From the NCBI RefSeq assembly GCF_026130045.1, contig NZ_JAIBNX010000035.1, positions 1-52,225 on the forward strand: a DNA stretch of 52,225 nucleotides, given 5' to 3'. This document shows positions 8,681 through 17,223 of the stretch, piece by piece. The stretch is from Micromonospora sp. CPCC 205371 (GTDB lineage: Bacteria > Actinomycetota > Actinomycetes > Mycobacteriales > Micromonosporaceae). Position 1 is the first letter of the stretch. Every line of letters starts with the position of its first letter. The notes below the pieces were generated by a model. It did not search any database and had not been told where the DNA came from. It saw only the letters and a program-made list of their open reading frames with translations. The translations under genes and the position numbers were made by a program.

Positions 8681-9085
8681 TCAGCGCGCGCAGGACGGGC
8701 AGGTGCCGAAGATCTCCAGCGTGTGCGAGACGCCCACGTACCCATGCTGGGCCGCCACCCGCTCGGCCCATGCCTCCACGGTAGGCCCCTCCACCTCGAC
8801 CGTGCGGCCGCAGGAGCGGCAGACGAGGTGGTGGTGATGGCCTTCGCTGCACCGCCGGTACAGGTGCTCACCGCCGGGCGGGCGCATCACGTCGACCTCA
8901 CCGGCGTCCGCGAGCCCCTGGAGCGTGCGGTAGACCGTGGTCAGGCCGACCCGTTCGCCCCGGTCACGCAGCATCGCGTGCAAATCCTGGGCGCTGTGGA
9001 ACCCCTCCACCTCGCGCAGCAGGGCGCTGACCGCCGTGCGCTGGCGGGTGTTGCGGACCGTTCCGGCCCCGTCCTCGGTCATCAT
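8681..9085 (-). CDS. zur: Fur-family zinc uptake regulator Zur
   Basis: The 134-residue regulator has an N-terminal winged helix (TRQRTAVSALLREVEGFHSA, then TTVYRTLQGLADAGEVD) and a C-terminal metal and dimerisation domain. The histidine cluster EGHHHHLVC and two CxxC pairs (CRSCG and CPSCAR) form the structural zinc site. In the Zur group, zinc-loaded dimers bind a TGAnAATnATTnTCA-like box, and such a box lies before znuA at 12010. It starts with tandem ATGs at 9085 and 9082; the second has better spacing from GGGAGG. It overlaps the upstream SmtB-type gene by up to 4 bases, as in the mycobacterial smtB-zur operon. Confidence 0.92.
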   Translation of the reverse strand: MMTEDGAGTVRNTRQRTAVSALLREVEGFHSAQDLHAMLRDRGERVGLTTVYRTLQGLADAGEVDVMRPPGGEHLYRRCSEGHHHHLVCRSCGRTVEVEGPTVEAWAERVAAQHGYVGVSHTLEIFGTCPSCAR

Positions 9086-9381
9086 CTTGCCTCCCGGGCG
9101 TGGCTGACCGCGTCGGCGACGATATGGGCGATGTGCTCGTCGACCAGCGTGTACGCGATCTCACGACCGCGCCGCGCGCCACGGACGACCCCGGCTCCGC
9201 GCAGCACCCGCAGATGCTGGGAGACGAGCGGCTGCGGCGCGCCGAGTTTGTCGACGAGCTCGTGCACGCAGCGTTCCCCATCGGCGAGCTCTGTAACGAT
9301 CGCCACGCGGATCGGCGCCGACAGGGCACGCAGCAGCTCACCCGCACCCTCGTACGCCTCGTAACCGGTCGTGGTGGTCAC
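9082..9381 (-). CDS. ArsR/SmtB-family zinc-sensing repressor
   Basis: This 99-residue winged-helix repressor has the recognition region LGAPQPLVSQHLRVLRGAG. The last helix reads DEHIAHIVADAVSHARE. Its D-x-H and H-x-x-E spacing matches the alpha5 zinc site of SmtB exactly, so I infer zinc (or cobalt) sensing rather than arsenic sensing; no alpha3 Cys motif is present. In M. tuberculosis the equivalent SmtB releases DNA when zinc is high and lets zur be made. It starts with GTG at 9381, with a -10-like TACCGT 6 bases upstream, so it is probably leaderless. It precedes zur with an overlap, and znuB ends 29 bases upstream. Confidence 0.88.
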   Translation of the reverse strand: MTTTTGYEAYEGAGELLRALSAPIRVAIVTELADGERCVHELVDKLGAPQPLVSQHLRVLRGAGVVRGARRGREIAYTLVDEHIAHIVADAVSHAREAR

Positions 9382-9387
9382 CTCGCA

Positions 9388-9393
9388 ACGGTA
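9388..9393 (-). promoter_or_regulatory. leaderless promoter -10 hexamer for the arsR/smtB-zur pair
   Basis: On the minus strand TACCGT ends 6 bases before the GTG start at 9381. CTGACC, a partial -35 match, lies 15 bases upstream inside the end of znuB. If real, the two regulators can be transcribed independently of the znu genes. Motif evidence only. Confidence 0.45.
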
Positions 9394-9410
9394 ACCAATG
9401 TCTGGTGAGG

Positions 9411-10280
9411 TCAGCGCTCCAGGATCACGTCCGGCGGTTCAACCTCAGCGGTACGGGTGAACGGCCGCTGCCGGAGCGCTCGCCACGCCGCCGCGCCGAC
9501 CGCCACCGCGAGGAACCCGGCGATGGCCAGTACCACGATCGTGGCGCCCACCGCCGTGTCGATCTCGCCGGCCAGCCACACGCCGAGCCCGGCGGCCAGC
9601 ACGCCCAGCGCCATCGCGGCGGCCATCGTGCTGCGGAAGCCGCGGGTCACCTGCTGCGCCGCCGCCACCGGCACCACCATGAGCGCGCTGACCAGCAGCA
9701 GGCCGACGGTGCGCATGGCGATCGTCACGGTCACCGCGGCGGCGACCGCGATCAGGATGTTGAGGGCGCGCACCGGCAGCCCGGACACCCGGGCGTACTC
9801 CTCGTCGTGGCAGATCGCGAAGAGCGCCGGGCGCAACAGCAGCATCGCGGCCAGGACCACGGCGCCCAGCACGCAGATCACCACGAGATCGGTGCTCGAC
9901 GTCGTGGTCAGGGAGCCGAAGAGGTACGCCATCAAGTTGGCGTTGCTGCGGTTGCTGGACAGGCCGACGAGCATGACGCCGCCCGCGATGCCGCCGTAGA
10001 AGAGCAGCGCGAGGGCCAGGTCGCCGGACGTGCGGCCGCGCTCGCGCAGCAGCTCGATCGCCACCGCGCCGGCCGCCGCCACGACCACGGCGGTGACCAC
10101 GGGGGAGCGCTCCAGCAGCAGCCCTACGCCGACGCCGGTGAGCGCCACGTGGCCGATGCCGTCGCCGATCAGCGACATCTTGCGCTGCACCAGGTAGATC
10201 CCCAGAGAGGGGGCGGCGAGGCCGATGACCAGCGCGCCGATCAGCGCGCGGATCATGAAGTCGTACTGGAACAGGTTCAT
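9411..10280 (-). CDS. znuB: zinc ABC transporter permease ZnuB
   Basis: The 289-residue membrane protein belongs to the ABC-3 metal permease family, with eight or so helices. Recognisable family stretches include VQRKMSLIGDGIGHVALTGVG near the N-terminus, LFGSLTTTSSTDLVVI, and GLLLVSALMVVPVAAAQ in the C-terminal half. It forms the membrane channel for ZnuC and takes metal from ZnuA. The ATG at 10280 overlaps the znuC stop in an ATGA junction; the open frame continues upstream to 10817, but that part is an out-of-frame shadow of znuC. Zinc is inferred from the Zur box and regulators; manganese would be the alternative. Confidence 0.9.
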   Translation of the reverse strand: MNLFQYDFMIRALIGALVIGLAAPSLGIYLVQRKMSLIGDGIGHVALTGVGVGLLLERSPVVTAVVVAAAGAVAIELLRERGRTSGDLALALLFYGGIAGGVMLVGLSSNRSNANLMAYLFGSLTTTSSTDLVVICVLGAVVLAAMLLLRPALFAICHDEEYARVSGLPVRALNILIAVAAAVTVTIAMRTVGLLLVSALMVVPVAAAQQVTRGFRSTMAAAMALGVLAAGLGVWLAGEIDTAVGATIVVLAIAGFLAVAVGAAAWRALRQRPFTRTAEVEPPDVILER

Positions 10281-11041
10281 GTCAGGCAGACACCTGGTGG
10301 GTCCTCGGGCGCGTGCGGGTGCACATGGTCGTGGTCCGGCGCGGCGTGGTGGCCAACCGGCGCCGGTGCGGCGCCGTCGTGCGCGATCTTGCCATCGTGT
10401 ACCACGACAGCCCGGTTGATCAGTGGCTGGAGCGGGCCGAGCTCGTGCGCCACCAGCAGCACGGTGCCGCCGGTGCCGACGAAGCCCCGCAGCGCCTCGG
10501 CGAACGCGGTCTGGCTGCTGGCGTCGACCCCGGCCGTCGGCTCGTCGAGCACGAGCAGCTCGGGTGTGCCGGCGAGCGCCCGGGCGATCAGGGTGCGCTG
10601 CTGCTGGCCACCGGAGAGGGTGGCGACCGGCTCGGCGGCGCGGTCGGCGAGGCCGACGGCGGTCAGCGCGGCGCTCACGGCGGCCCGGTCGACAGAGCCC
10701 GGCGGGCGCAGGATGCCCCGGCGGGCCAGCCGCCCGGACGCGACGACCTCGGCCACGGTGGCCGGTACCCCGCTGCCGGCGCCCATCCGCTGCGGCACGT
10801 ACCCGATCCGCCGCCACTCACGGAACCGCTTGAGCGGGGCGCCGAAGAGCCGCACGCTGCCGCCCCGCAGGGGCACGAGCCCGAGGATGGCGCGCACCAG
10901 AGTGGACTTGCCGGAGCCGTTGGCGCCGAGGATCGCGACGACCTCTCCGGCCGGTACGGCCAGGGACACGTCACGGAGCACGGGGCGGTCGACGTATGCG
11001 ACCACCCCGTGCGCGATGTTGACGACCGGCTCTGCGGTCAC
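10277..11041 (-). CDS. znuC: zinc ABC transporter ATP-binding protein ZnuC
   Basis: A 254-residue ABC ATPase with Walker A GANGSGKST, a Q-loop region, signature LSGGQQQR and Walker B LLVLDEPTAGVD, ending in a His-rich tail (HHAAPDHDHVHPHAPED, about 17 residues). Such tails are common in ZnuC-type proteins and may buffer zinc. I chose the GTG at 11041 because it overlaps the znuA stop by 4 bases (GTGA); another in-frame GTG sits at 11047. It couples to znuB by a second 4-base overlap. Confidence 0.9.
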   Translation of the reverse strand: MTAEPVVNIAHGVVAYVDRPVLRDVSLAVPAGEVVAILGANGSGKSTLVRAILGLVPLRGGSVRLFGAPLKRFREWRRIGYVPQRMGAGSGVPATVAEVVASGRLARRGILRPPGSVDRAAVSAALTAVGLADRAAEPVATLSGGQQQRTLIARALAGTPELLVLDEPTAGVDASSQTAFAEALRGFVGTGGTVLLVAHELGPLQPLINRAVVVHDGKIAHDGAAPAPVGHHAAPDHDHVHPHAPEDPPGVCLT

Positions 11042-11988
11042 GAACACCCCAATGCCGTCCGGAGGGTGCCCAGATTTTTTCGCATGACCGAAAAGTAGTC
11101 GTCGGTGCTGCCGGGTTGCAGCCCTTCCAGCGGATCCAGCACCGCTGTCTGTGCGCCGACCTCCTTGGCGATGGTCTCGGCGACCTTCGGGCTGACGAGC
11201 GTCTCAAAGAAGATCGTCGTCGCCTTGTGCTCCCGGGCCTCGTCGGCGACCTCGGCCAGCCGCTGCGGCGAGGGCTCGTCTTCGGGCGTGAGCCCCGTGA
11301 TGCCGATCTGCTCCAGGTCGTACCGGTCGGCCAGGTACCCGAAGGCGCTGTGGCTCGTGACGATCTCACGCAGCTTGCACGTGCGGAGACCGTCGGCGTA
11401 CTCCTTGTCGAGCTTTTCGAGGTCGGACCGCAGCGTGGCCGCGCGGGCCGTGTAGTCGGCGGCGCGGTCCGGATCGGTCTCGCCGAGCCGCTTCGCGACC
11501 GCGTCGCCGATGGTGGCGAGGCGGGTGGGGTCGAGCCAGACGTGCGGGTCCTTGCCGCCGGTCTCTTCCTCCGCGTGCTCCCCCTCTTCCTCGCCCTCGT
11601 GGGCGTCCGCCGTGGCGTCGAGGAGGGGTACCGCCGTGGTCACGTCGAGCGCCTTGCCGCTGGCCTGCTGGGTGACCGCCTCGTCGACAGCGGGCTGGAA
11701 GCCCTTGAGGTAGACGACGAACTTGGCGTCGGTGAGCTGCGCCACCTGGTCGGGGTTCAGCTCCAGGTCGTGCGGTTCGGCGCCGGGCTTGACCAGGTTG
11801 GTCACGGAGACCGCGTCGCCGCCGACCCGCTCGGTGACGAACTGCAGCGGGTAGAACGCGGCTACGACGTCCAGCTTGCCGGCGCTGGCGGAGCTGGGCT
11901 CGTCGTCGCCACAGGCCGTGAGGCCGGTAAGCGCGAGCGCCGCGGCGCTCGCGGCGAGAAGGGCACGAGGGGTGGTGCGGTTACGCAT
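11038..11988 (-). CDS. znuA: zinc ABC transporter substrate-binding lipoprotein ZnuA
   Basis: The 316-residue cluster A-I binding protein has a lipoprotein signal peptide with lipobox LTGLTAC (Cys26). Metal ligands typical of the family are present: GAEPHDLELNPDQ (His), DPHVWLDPTR (His), TSHSAFGYLADRY (His) and FFETLVSPKVAE with a late Asp. Before the second ligand lies a His/Glu-rich loop (AHEGEEEGEHAEEE), the charged loop seen in zinc-specific members. The protein would be anchored on the outer face of the membrane. It is the first gene of the znuACB unit. Its upstream 54-base gap holds a Zur box 22 bases before the ATG, so it should be repressed when zinc is sufficient. Confidence 0.93.
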   Translation of the reverse strand: MRNRTTPRALLAASAAALALTGLTACGDDEPSSASAGKLDVVAAFYPLQFVTERVGGDAVSVTNLVKPGAEPHDLELNPDQVAQLTDAKFVVYLKGFQPAVDEAVTQQASGKALDVTTAVPLLDATADAHEGEEEGEHAEEETGGKDPHVWLDPTRLATIGDAVAKRLGETDPDRAADYTARAATLRSDLEKLDKEYADGLRTCKLREIVTSHSAFGYLADRYDLEQIGITGLTPEDEPSPQRLAEVADEAREHKATTIFFETLVSPKVAETIAKEVGAQTAVLDPLEGLQPGSTDDYFSVMRKNLGTLRTALGCS

Positions 11989-12009
11989 GCCCCCAACTCT
12001 CCGCCTCGA

Positions 12010-12024
12010 TGATAATGATTGTCA
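12010..12024 (-). promoter_or_regulatory. Zur box upstream of znuA
   Basis: TGATAATGATTGTCA is a near-perfect 15-base palindrome matching the bacterial Zur consensus (TGAnAATnATTnTCA style). On the minus strand it overlaps TTGACA (12020-12025), a perfect -35 hexamer, and also contains TATCAT, a possible -10. Either way the operator covers the promoter of znuA. Zur itself is encoded at the far end of the same gene block. Confidence 0.85.
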
Positions 12025-12042
12025 AAAGCGCATGAATGCCGT

Positions 12043-12273
12043 TCACATCATCTTGGCCAGGCCTACGGTGATCAGCAGGGTGAGGACCACGAGCCGGACG
12101 GCGCGGTTGCCGGGTGTCTGCACCGGCCAGGACTTGGTCATCAGGTAGATGAGCGCGCCGGCCAGCACCAGCATCAACAGGCCGCCGATCACGCCGGGCG
12201 TGAACAGCGCCACCAGCGCCAGCGCAAGCGTGGCGAGGAACACGGCGGTCGGATTCAGCCGCGTAAGCTTCAT
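12043..12273 (-). CDS. small two-to-three-helix membrane protein
   Basis: This 76-residue protein is almost wholly hydrophobic: helices at about residues 9-27, 29-46 and 57-75, with a short polar loop (TKSWPVQTPGNRAVR) between the last two. It starts with ATG at 12273. It resembles small DUF6703-like actinobacterial membrane proteins, but I cannot assign a family with confidence. It lies upstream of znuA on the same strand, and its end is 31 bases from the edge of the Zur box region, so some readthrough into znu is possible. Confidence 0.65.
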   Translation of the reverse strand: MKLTRLNPTAVFLATLALALVALFTPGVIGGLLMLVLAGALIYLMTKSWPVQTPGNRAVRLVVLTLLITVGLAKMM

Positions 12274-12296
12274 CGGATCACTGTAGGGAGTGGCTC

Positions 12297-12635
12297 GTGT
12301 TGGTCTTGAACCGGTTCCTGGTCGACGAGGACGCGGCAGCCGCGTTCACCGAACGGGCACACGCCGCCCTCGCCGCGTTGGCCGCCCGCACCGGGTACGT
12401 GCGCGGCCAGCTCACCCGATCGCTCGACGAGCCGCGCCACTGGTGCCTGGTGACCGAGTGGGAATCGGTGGGCACATACCGGCGGGCCCTCGGCAACTTC
12501 GACGTCAAGGTGTACGCCACGCCGCTGCTCGCGGAGTCGCTGCACGAGCCGTCGGCGTACGAGGTGCTGGCGGCGGCCGAGCCCGGCGGCCAGGTGGTGG
12601 CGACGGCGAGCGACCGCGCCCCGGACTTCCCGTGA
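12297..12635 (+). CDS. antibiotic biosynthesis monooxygenase (ABM)-fold protein
   Basis: The 112-residue protein has the dimeric ferredoxin-like ABM layout: LVLNRFLVDEDAAAAFTERAHAAL, then GYVRGQLTRSLDEPRHWCLVTEWESVGTYRRALGNFDV. The strand-helix-strand pattern and the W(E)S-Y-R-A-L segment are typical of small YgiN/ABM proteins acting in quinone or heme-related oxidation, but many members have no known substrate. It starts with GTG at 12297 after a GGGAG site, and is divergent from the membrane protein 23 bases away. Confidence 0.75.
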   Translation: MLVLNRFLVDEDAAAAFTERAHAALAALAARTGYVRGQLTRSLDEPRHWCLVTEWESVGTYRRALGNFDVKVYATPLLAESLHEPSAYEVLAAAEPGGQVVATASDRAPDFP

Positions 12636-12647
12636 GCCCGCGCACAT

Positions 12648-12653
12648 TACGCT
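12648..12653 (+). promoter_or_regulatory. leaderless promoter -10 hexamer
   Basis: TACGCT ends 7 bases before the ATG at 12661, and no Shine-Dalgarno sequence is present. This is the arrangement of a leaderless actinobacterial transcript. Confidence 0.5.
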
Positions 12654-12660
12654 TGCCGTC

Positions 12661-13137
12661 ATGACGCAGCCGCCGCCCGGCCCGGGGGTCACGCCGCCGT
12701 TCGCGGCGCCGCCGACCGAGGGGCGCTCGTTCCGGCTCTGGATGGCGCTCGGCGTGGCCGCTCTCGCTACGGTGCTGTGCTGCGGTGCGGGCGGCACCGC
12801 CCTGGTCGGCCTCATGATCACTGGTAGCGAGGCGGTAAACGAGCAGGTCCAGACGGTGGCTGGAGACTACTTCGACGCCCTGCGTGACCAGAAGTACAAC
12901 GAGGCGTACGACCTGCTCTGCGACCAGATGCGCGACGACGAGACGCCGGAGCAGTTCTCCTCGCGGATGTCCCGCGAGCCGCGGATCGCCTCGTACAGCT
13001 TCGGCGACGTGGATCTCATCGACCTCACTCTGCCCGCGGATGTCACCTATACGAGCGGTGACCGCGACACCGTGCGGGTGGCCATGGATCAGGACAGCGG
13101 CAGCGGCGAGTTCAGGGTGTGCGGCTTCGAGGAGTAA
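12661..13137 (+). CDS. membrane-anchored protein with DUF4878-like extracellular domain
   Basis: The 158-residue protein begins with a short Pro-rich cytoplasmic segment, then one membrane helix (about residues 28-55, including a CCGAGG turn). An extracellular domain follows with EQVQTVAGDYFDALRDQKYNEAYDLLCDQ, resembling the NTF2-like DUF4878 or lumazine-binding-like folds found in Actinobacteria. Cys residues in LLCDQM and RVCGFEE could form a disulfide. It appears to be transcribed alone from a leaderless promoter. The function is unknown. Confidence 0.7.
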   Translation: MTQPPPGPGVTPPFAAPPTEGRSFRLWMALGVAALATVLCCGAGGTALVGLMITGSEAVNEQVQTVAGDYFDALRDQKYNEAYDLLCDQMRDDETPEQFSSRMSREPRIASYSFGDVDLIDLTLPADVTYTSGDRDTVRVAMDQDSGSGEFRVCGFEE

Positions 13138-13244
13138 TCTGCTGGGGTTTGCGCCACCGGTAACCGTACGGTGGTGACAACCGTTGTTCATCTCGTCCAC
13201 CCGCCCATCCCCGCCGACCGCCAGCCGGCGTAGGAGGAAATACC

Positions 13245-14624
<1,380 letters not shown>

Positions 14625-14632
14625 CGCCCCGC

Positions 14633-14682
14633 GATCAGGGCGTCCCCCAAGTCGTTAGAGCGGCTTCAGGGACGCCCTGATC
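14633..14682. terminator. hairpin between convergent glyS and GNAT genes, built from a dispersed repeat
   Basis: GATCAGGGCGTCCC at 14633-14646 and GGGACGCCCTGATC at 14669-14682 form a 14-base-pair perfect stem. After a small internal mismatch, AAGTCG/CGGCTT extends it around a 6-base loop (TTAGAG). It could terminate both convergent genes; no U-tract follows. The right arm (14664-14685) recurs at 17229-17250 and 21907-21928. The GNAT gene's stop codon is formed by the repeat itself. Confidence 0.8.
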
Positions 14683-15592
14683 ACGTGGGGACGGTCTGCC
14701 GGCGGAAGCCGTAGGTCTCGTAGCGCCGGACGAAGCCGATCGACTCGTACAGCTTGCGGGCCGGCACGTTTTCGGCATTGTGGTTGACGGACGCCATCGT
14801 GATGCCCTGCTCCGCCATCCGCCGCATGGCCCAGAGCATCGCGGCCCGCGCCAGCCCGCGCCGCTGGAAGTCGCGGTGCGTGCCGACCGGCTCGAAGTGC
14901 CCTGCGCGGTTGCGCGCGTCGACCCAGCAGATCGTGAACGCGGCGATCCGCCCGTCTGGCGCCTCCACCACGATCTCCTGGTCCGGGTCGTAGCCGGGCT
15001 TCGCCATGAAGTCGTCGCGGTATCGCTCGCCGGTCCAGGCCTCGCCGAACGACTGGTTGCGCGCCTCCGCGAGCCCATCGGCGTCGCTCATCGTGGCCGG
15101 GCGCACCCTGTATCCGTCCGGCACCAGCGGCTCCGGCACCGGCGCGGTGAGGTCGATCTCGTTGACATGGTCCCAGGTGCGGTAGTGCGTGAAGCCCAGC
15201 GCGGTGAGCAGCCGGATGCGAGTGGCGTCGCACTCGAAGAGATCGGTGGACACATGGCGGCCGGTCGTGAGGGCGGCCGTGGTCGCCGCGGCCACGCGCA
15301 GCATCTCGCGCTCGGCGTCGGTGCCACGCAGGGCGGGCGCCACGAACACGTCGAACGCCGAGCCGAACCGCCCGTTGATCGCCAGCCCGGCGATCTGACC
15401 GCCGTCTTCCCACACCTGCACCAACTCGCAGACCGTGTGCTGGTCGCGCCGACTCTCACCGTAGATCCGCTGCGGCAGCTCACCGATGTGGTCGTACCCG
15501 CAGCGCCCGACCTCGGCGATCCAGCCGGCCATCGCGTCCTGAAGGCGCGGCATGTCGGCGTCCGTGTACGGACGCATGATGGGCTCGCCCAT
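14681..15592 (-). CDS. GNAT acetyltransferase with two GNAT domains
   Basis: The 303-residue protein contains two GNAT folds. The N-terminal copy (about residues 1-150) is degenerate but keeps AGLAINGRFGSAFDVFVAPALRGT. The C-terminal copy (about 160-303) has the full acetyl-CoA motif A in a diverged form, VGTHRDFQRRGLARAAMLWAM, plus NAENVPARKLYESIGFVRRY. It would acetylate an amine or small molecule that cannot be predicted. The ATG at 15592 overlaps the stop of the XdhC-like gene in an ATGA junction, so the two are coupled. The longer open frame upstream of 15592 is a shadow. The TGA stop lies within the hairpin repeat. Confidence 0.85.
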   Translation of the reverse strand: MGEPIMRPYTDADMPRLQDAMAGWIAEVGRCGYDHIGELPQRIYGESRRDQHTVCELVQVWEDGGQIAGLAINGRFGSAFDVFVAPALRGTDAEREMLRVAAATTAALTTGRHVSTDLFECDATRIRLLTALGFTHYRTWDHVNEIDLTAPVPEPLVPDGYRVRPATMSDADGLAEARNQSFGEAWTGERYRDDFMAKPGYDPDQEIVVEAPDGRIAAFTICWVDARNRAGHFEPVGTHRDFQRRGLARAAMLWAMRRMAEQGITMASVNHNAENVPARKLYESIGFVRRYETYGFRRQTVPT

Positions 15593-16071
15593 CAGAAGTC
15601 GAAGCCGCCGGGGCGGCCATTCCGGTCGGCGATGAGCCCGGCGAGCGTGGCGATCGCGATCTCGGCGGGCGCCTTCGAGCCGATGTTCAGGCCGATCGGG
15701 CGGTGCACCCGGCCGATCTCGGCATCGGTGACGCCGAGCGCGCGCAGGGCCTCGATGTGCGGCGGTGCGTGCCGCGGGCTGCCCATCAGGCCGATCCACC
15801 GGGTCGTCTCGACGAGGGCGTCACGCAGTACCTCGCCCAGCTCGGGCCGGTCATGGTCGGTCACGACGACGTCGGTGTCGGAGTCGAGGCCGGCGGCCTT
15901 GACCGTGCCGCCCTGCGCCGGATCCACGAGCACCGTGCGGTATCCCACGTCGGCAGCGAACTTCAGCAGGTAATCGGCGACCGGCGACTCGAACACCGCC
16001 ACCAGGGTGCGCCTCCCCGGCTCAGGCGGCAGATCTCCGTGTGCGGTCGCGCACGCCGGATCGGTGGTCAC
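15592..16071 (-). CDS. XdhC C-terminal (Rossmann) domain protein
   Basis: The 159-residue protein matches only the C-terminal Rossmann half of XdhC/CoxF-type molybdenum cofactor maturation proteins. It has RRTLVAVFESPVADYLLKFAADVGYR (a diverged dinucleotide loop), VVVTDHDRPELGEVL, IGLMGSPRHAPPHIEALRALGV and VHRPIGLNIGSKAPAEIAIA. The usual N-terminal XdhC_CoxI domain with its GGC motif is absent, and no xanthine dehydrogenase or molybdopterin gene is in the window. It starts with GTG at 16071, only 24 bases from the divergent dusB start. It may act as a redox or nucleotide-binding accessory protein. Confidence 0.78.
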   Translation of the reverse strand: MTTDPACATAHGDLPPEPGRRTLVAVFESPVADYLLKFAADVGYRTVLVDPAQGGTVKAAGLDSDTDVVVTDHDRPELGEVLRDALVETTRWIGLMGSPRHAPPHIEALRALGVTDAEIGRVHRPIGLNIGSKAPAEIAIATLAGLIADRNGRPGGFDF

Positions 16072-16082
16072 GGGTACGACAC

Positions 16083-16088
16083 TATCCT
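16083..16088 (+). promoter_or_regulatory. leaderless promoter -10 hexamer for dusB
   Basis: TATCCT ends 7 bases before the GTG at 16096, with no Shine-Dalgarno sequence. It supports GTG 16096 over GTG 16090 as the start. The promoter lies in the 24-base gap to the divergent XdhC-like gene, so its -35 would fall within that gene. Confidence 0.5.
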
Positions 16089-16095
16089 TGTGGCT

Positions 16096-17223
16096 GTGAG
16101 TGGCGCACTGGCATTCGGGCAGCACCCGGTCGATCCGCCGGTGGTGCTGGCACCGATGGCCGGCATCACCAACGTGGCGTTCCGGCAGCTCTGCCGCGAG
16201 CATGGCGCCGGCTTGTACGTCTGCGAAATGGTCACCACCCGCGCCCTCGTCGAGCGAAACCCGAAGACGCTGCGCATGATCGCGTTCGCCGAGGGGGAGC
16301 GCCCCCGCAGCCTCCAGCTTTACGGCGTCGACCCGGCGATCACCCGTAAGGCCGTCGAGATGATCGTCGACGAAGGGCTCGCCGACCACATCGACCTCAA
16401 CTTCGGCTGCCCCGTGCCCAAGGTCACCCGCAAGGGCGGCGGGTCGGCCCTGCCCTGGCGCCGCCGGCTGTTCGAGCGAATCGTGCGGGGCGCGGTCGAG
16501 GCAGCGGCGCCCGCCGGGGTTCCGGTGACGATCAAGATGCGCAAGGGCATCGACGACGAGCATCTGACGTACGCCGAGGCGGGGCTGATCGCCCAAGACG
16601 CGGGAGTGGCGGCGGTGGCACTGCATGGGCGCACCGCCGCCCAGCGGTACTCAGGCACCGCCGACTGGGACGCCATCGCCGACCTCAAGCAGCGCCTCGA
16701 CGTGCCAGTACTCGGCAACGGCGACATCTGGGAGGCTGACGACGCGTTGCGGATGGTCGCGCACACCGGCGTCGATGGCGTGGTGGTGGGGCGCGGCTGC
16801 CTCGGCCGCCCATGGCTCTTCGCCGACCTAGCCGCCGCGTTCGCCGGCCGTCCCGAGCGGGTCCTGCCCACGCTCGGCGAGGTGGCCGCGACCATGCGCA
16901 GGCACGCTGAGTTGCTGATCGCGGCGTACGGCTCCGAGCGCGACGGCTGCACCGACTTCCGCAAGCACGTGGCCTGGTACCTGAAGGGCTTCCCGGTGGG
17001 TGCCGAGCTGCGACGGGCGCTCGCGATGGTGAGCACGCTGGCCGCCCTCGACGATCTGCTGTCCCGCCTGGACCCCGCCGAGCCGTTCCCCGCGCACACC
17101 CTGGGCCAGCCCCGCGGCCGCACCAACTCGCCTGGCAAGGTCGCCCTACCGGACGGCTGGCTCGCAACCCGCGACGATGAGTCCGTCCCCGAAGGCGCCG
17201 AACTACCCGACTCCGGCGGCTAA
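16096..17223 (+). CDS. dusB: tRNA dihydrouridine synthase, DusB type
   Basis: This 375-residue FMN enzyme reduces uridine to dihydrouridine in the tRNA D-loop using NADPH. Visible landmarks are VVLAPMAGITNVAFRQLC (FMN strand 1), LQLYGVDP, IDLNFGCPVPKVTRKGGGSAL with the catalytic Cys at about residue 105, PVTIKMRKGID, VALHGRTAAQRYSG, VLGNGDIWEADDA and GVVVGRGCLGRPWLF. A C-terminal helical RNA-binding domain contains HVAWYLKGFPVG. Length is normal. An open frame extends upstream to 15703, but it runs through the divergent gene. The 3' end overlaps the convergent membrane gene by 21 bases. Confidence 0.93.
   Translation: MSGALAFGQHPVDPPVVLAPMAGITNVAFRQLCREHGAGLYVCEMVTTRALVERNPKTLRMIAFAEGERPRSLQLYGVDPAITRKAVEMIVDEGLADHIDLNFGCPVPKVTRKGGGSALPWRRRLFERIVRGAVEAAAPAGVPVTIKMRKGIDDEHLTYAEAGLIAQDAGVAAVALHGRTAAQRYSGTADWDAIADLKQRLDVPVLGNGDIWEADDALRMVAHTGVDGVVVGRGCLGRPWLFADLAAAFAGRPERVLPTLGEVAATMRRHAELLIAAYGSERDGCTDFRKHVAWYLKGFPVGAELRRALAMVSTLAALDDLLSRLDPAEPFPAHTLGQPRGRTNSPGKVALPDGWLATRDDESVPEGAELPDSGG

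Noticed and set aside
9405-11087. 560-codon plus-strand open frame across znuB and znuC
   Set aside because: It is antisense to two conserved transporter genes, with no recognisable domain.
13138-13244. possible T-box or other riboswitch before glyS
   Set aside because: No T-box AGGGTGGNACCGCG sequence or stem-I pattern is visible; only an ordinary TAGGAGGAAA ribosome site.
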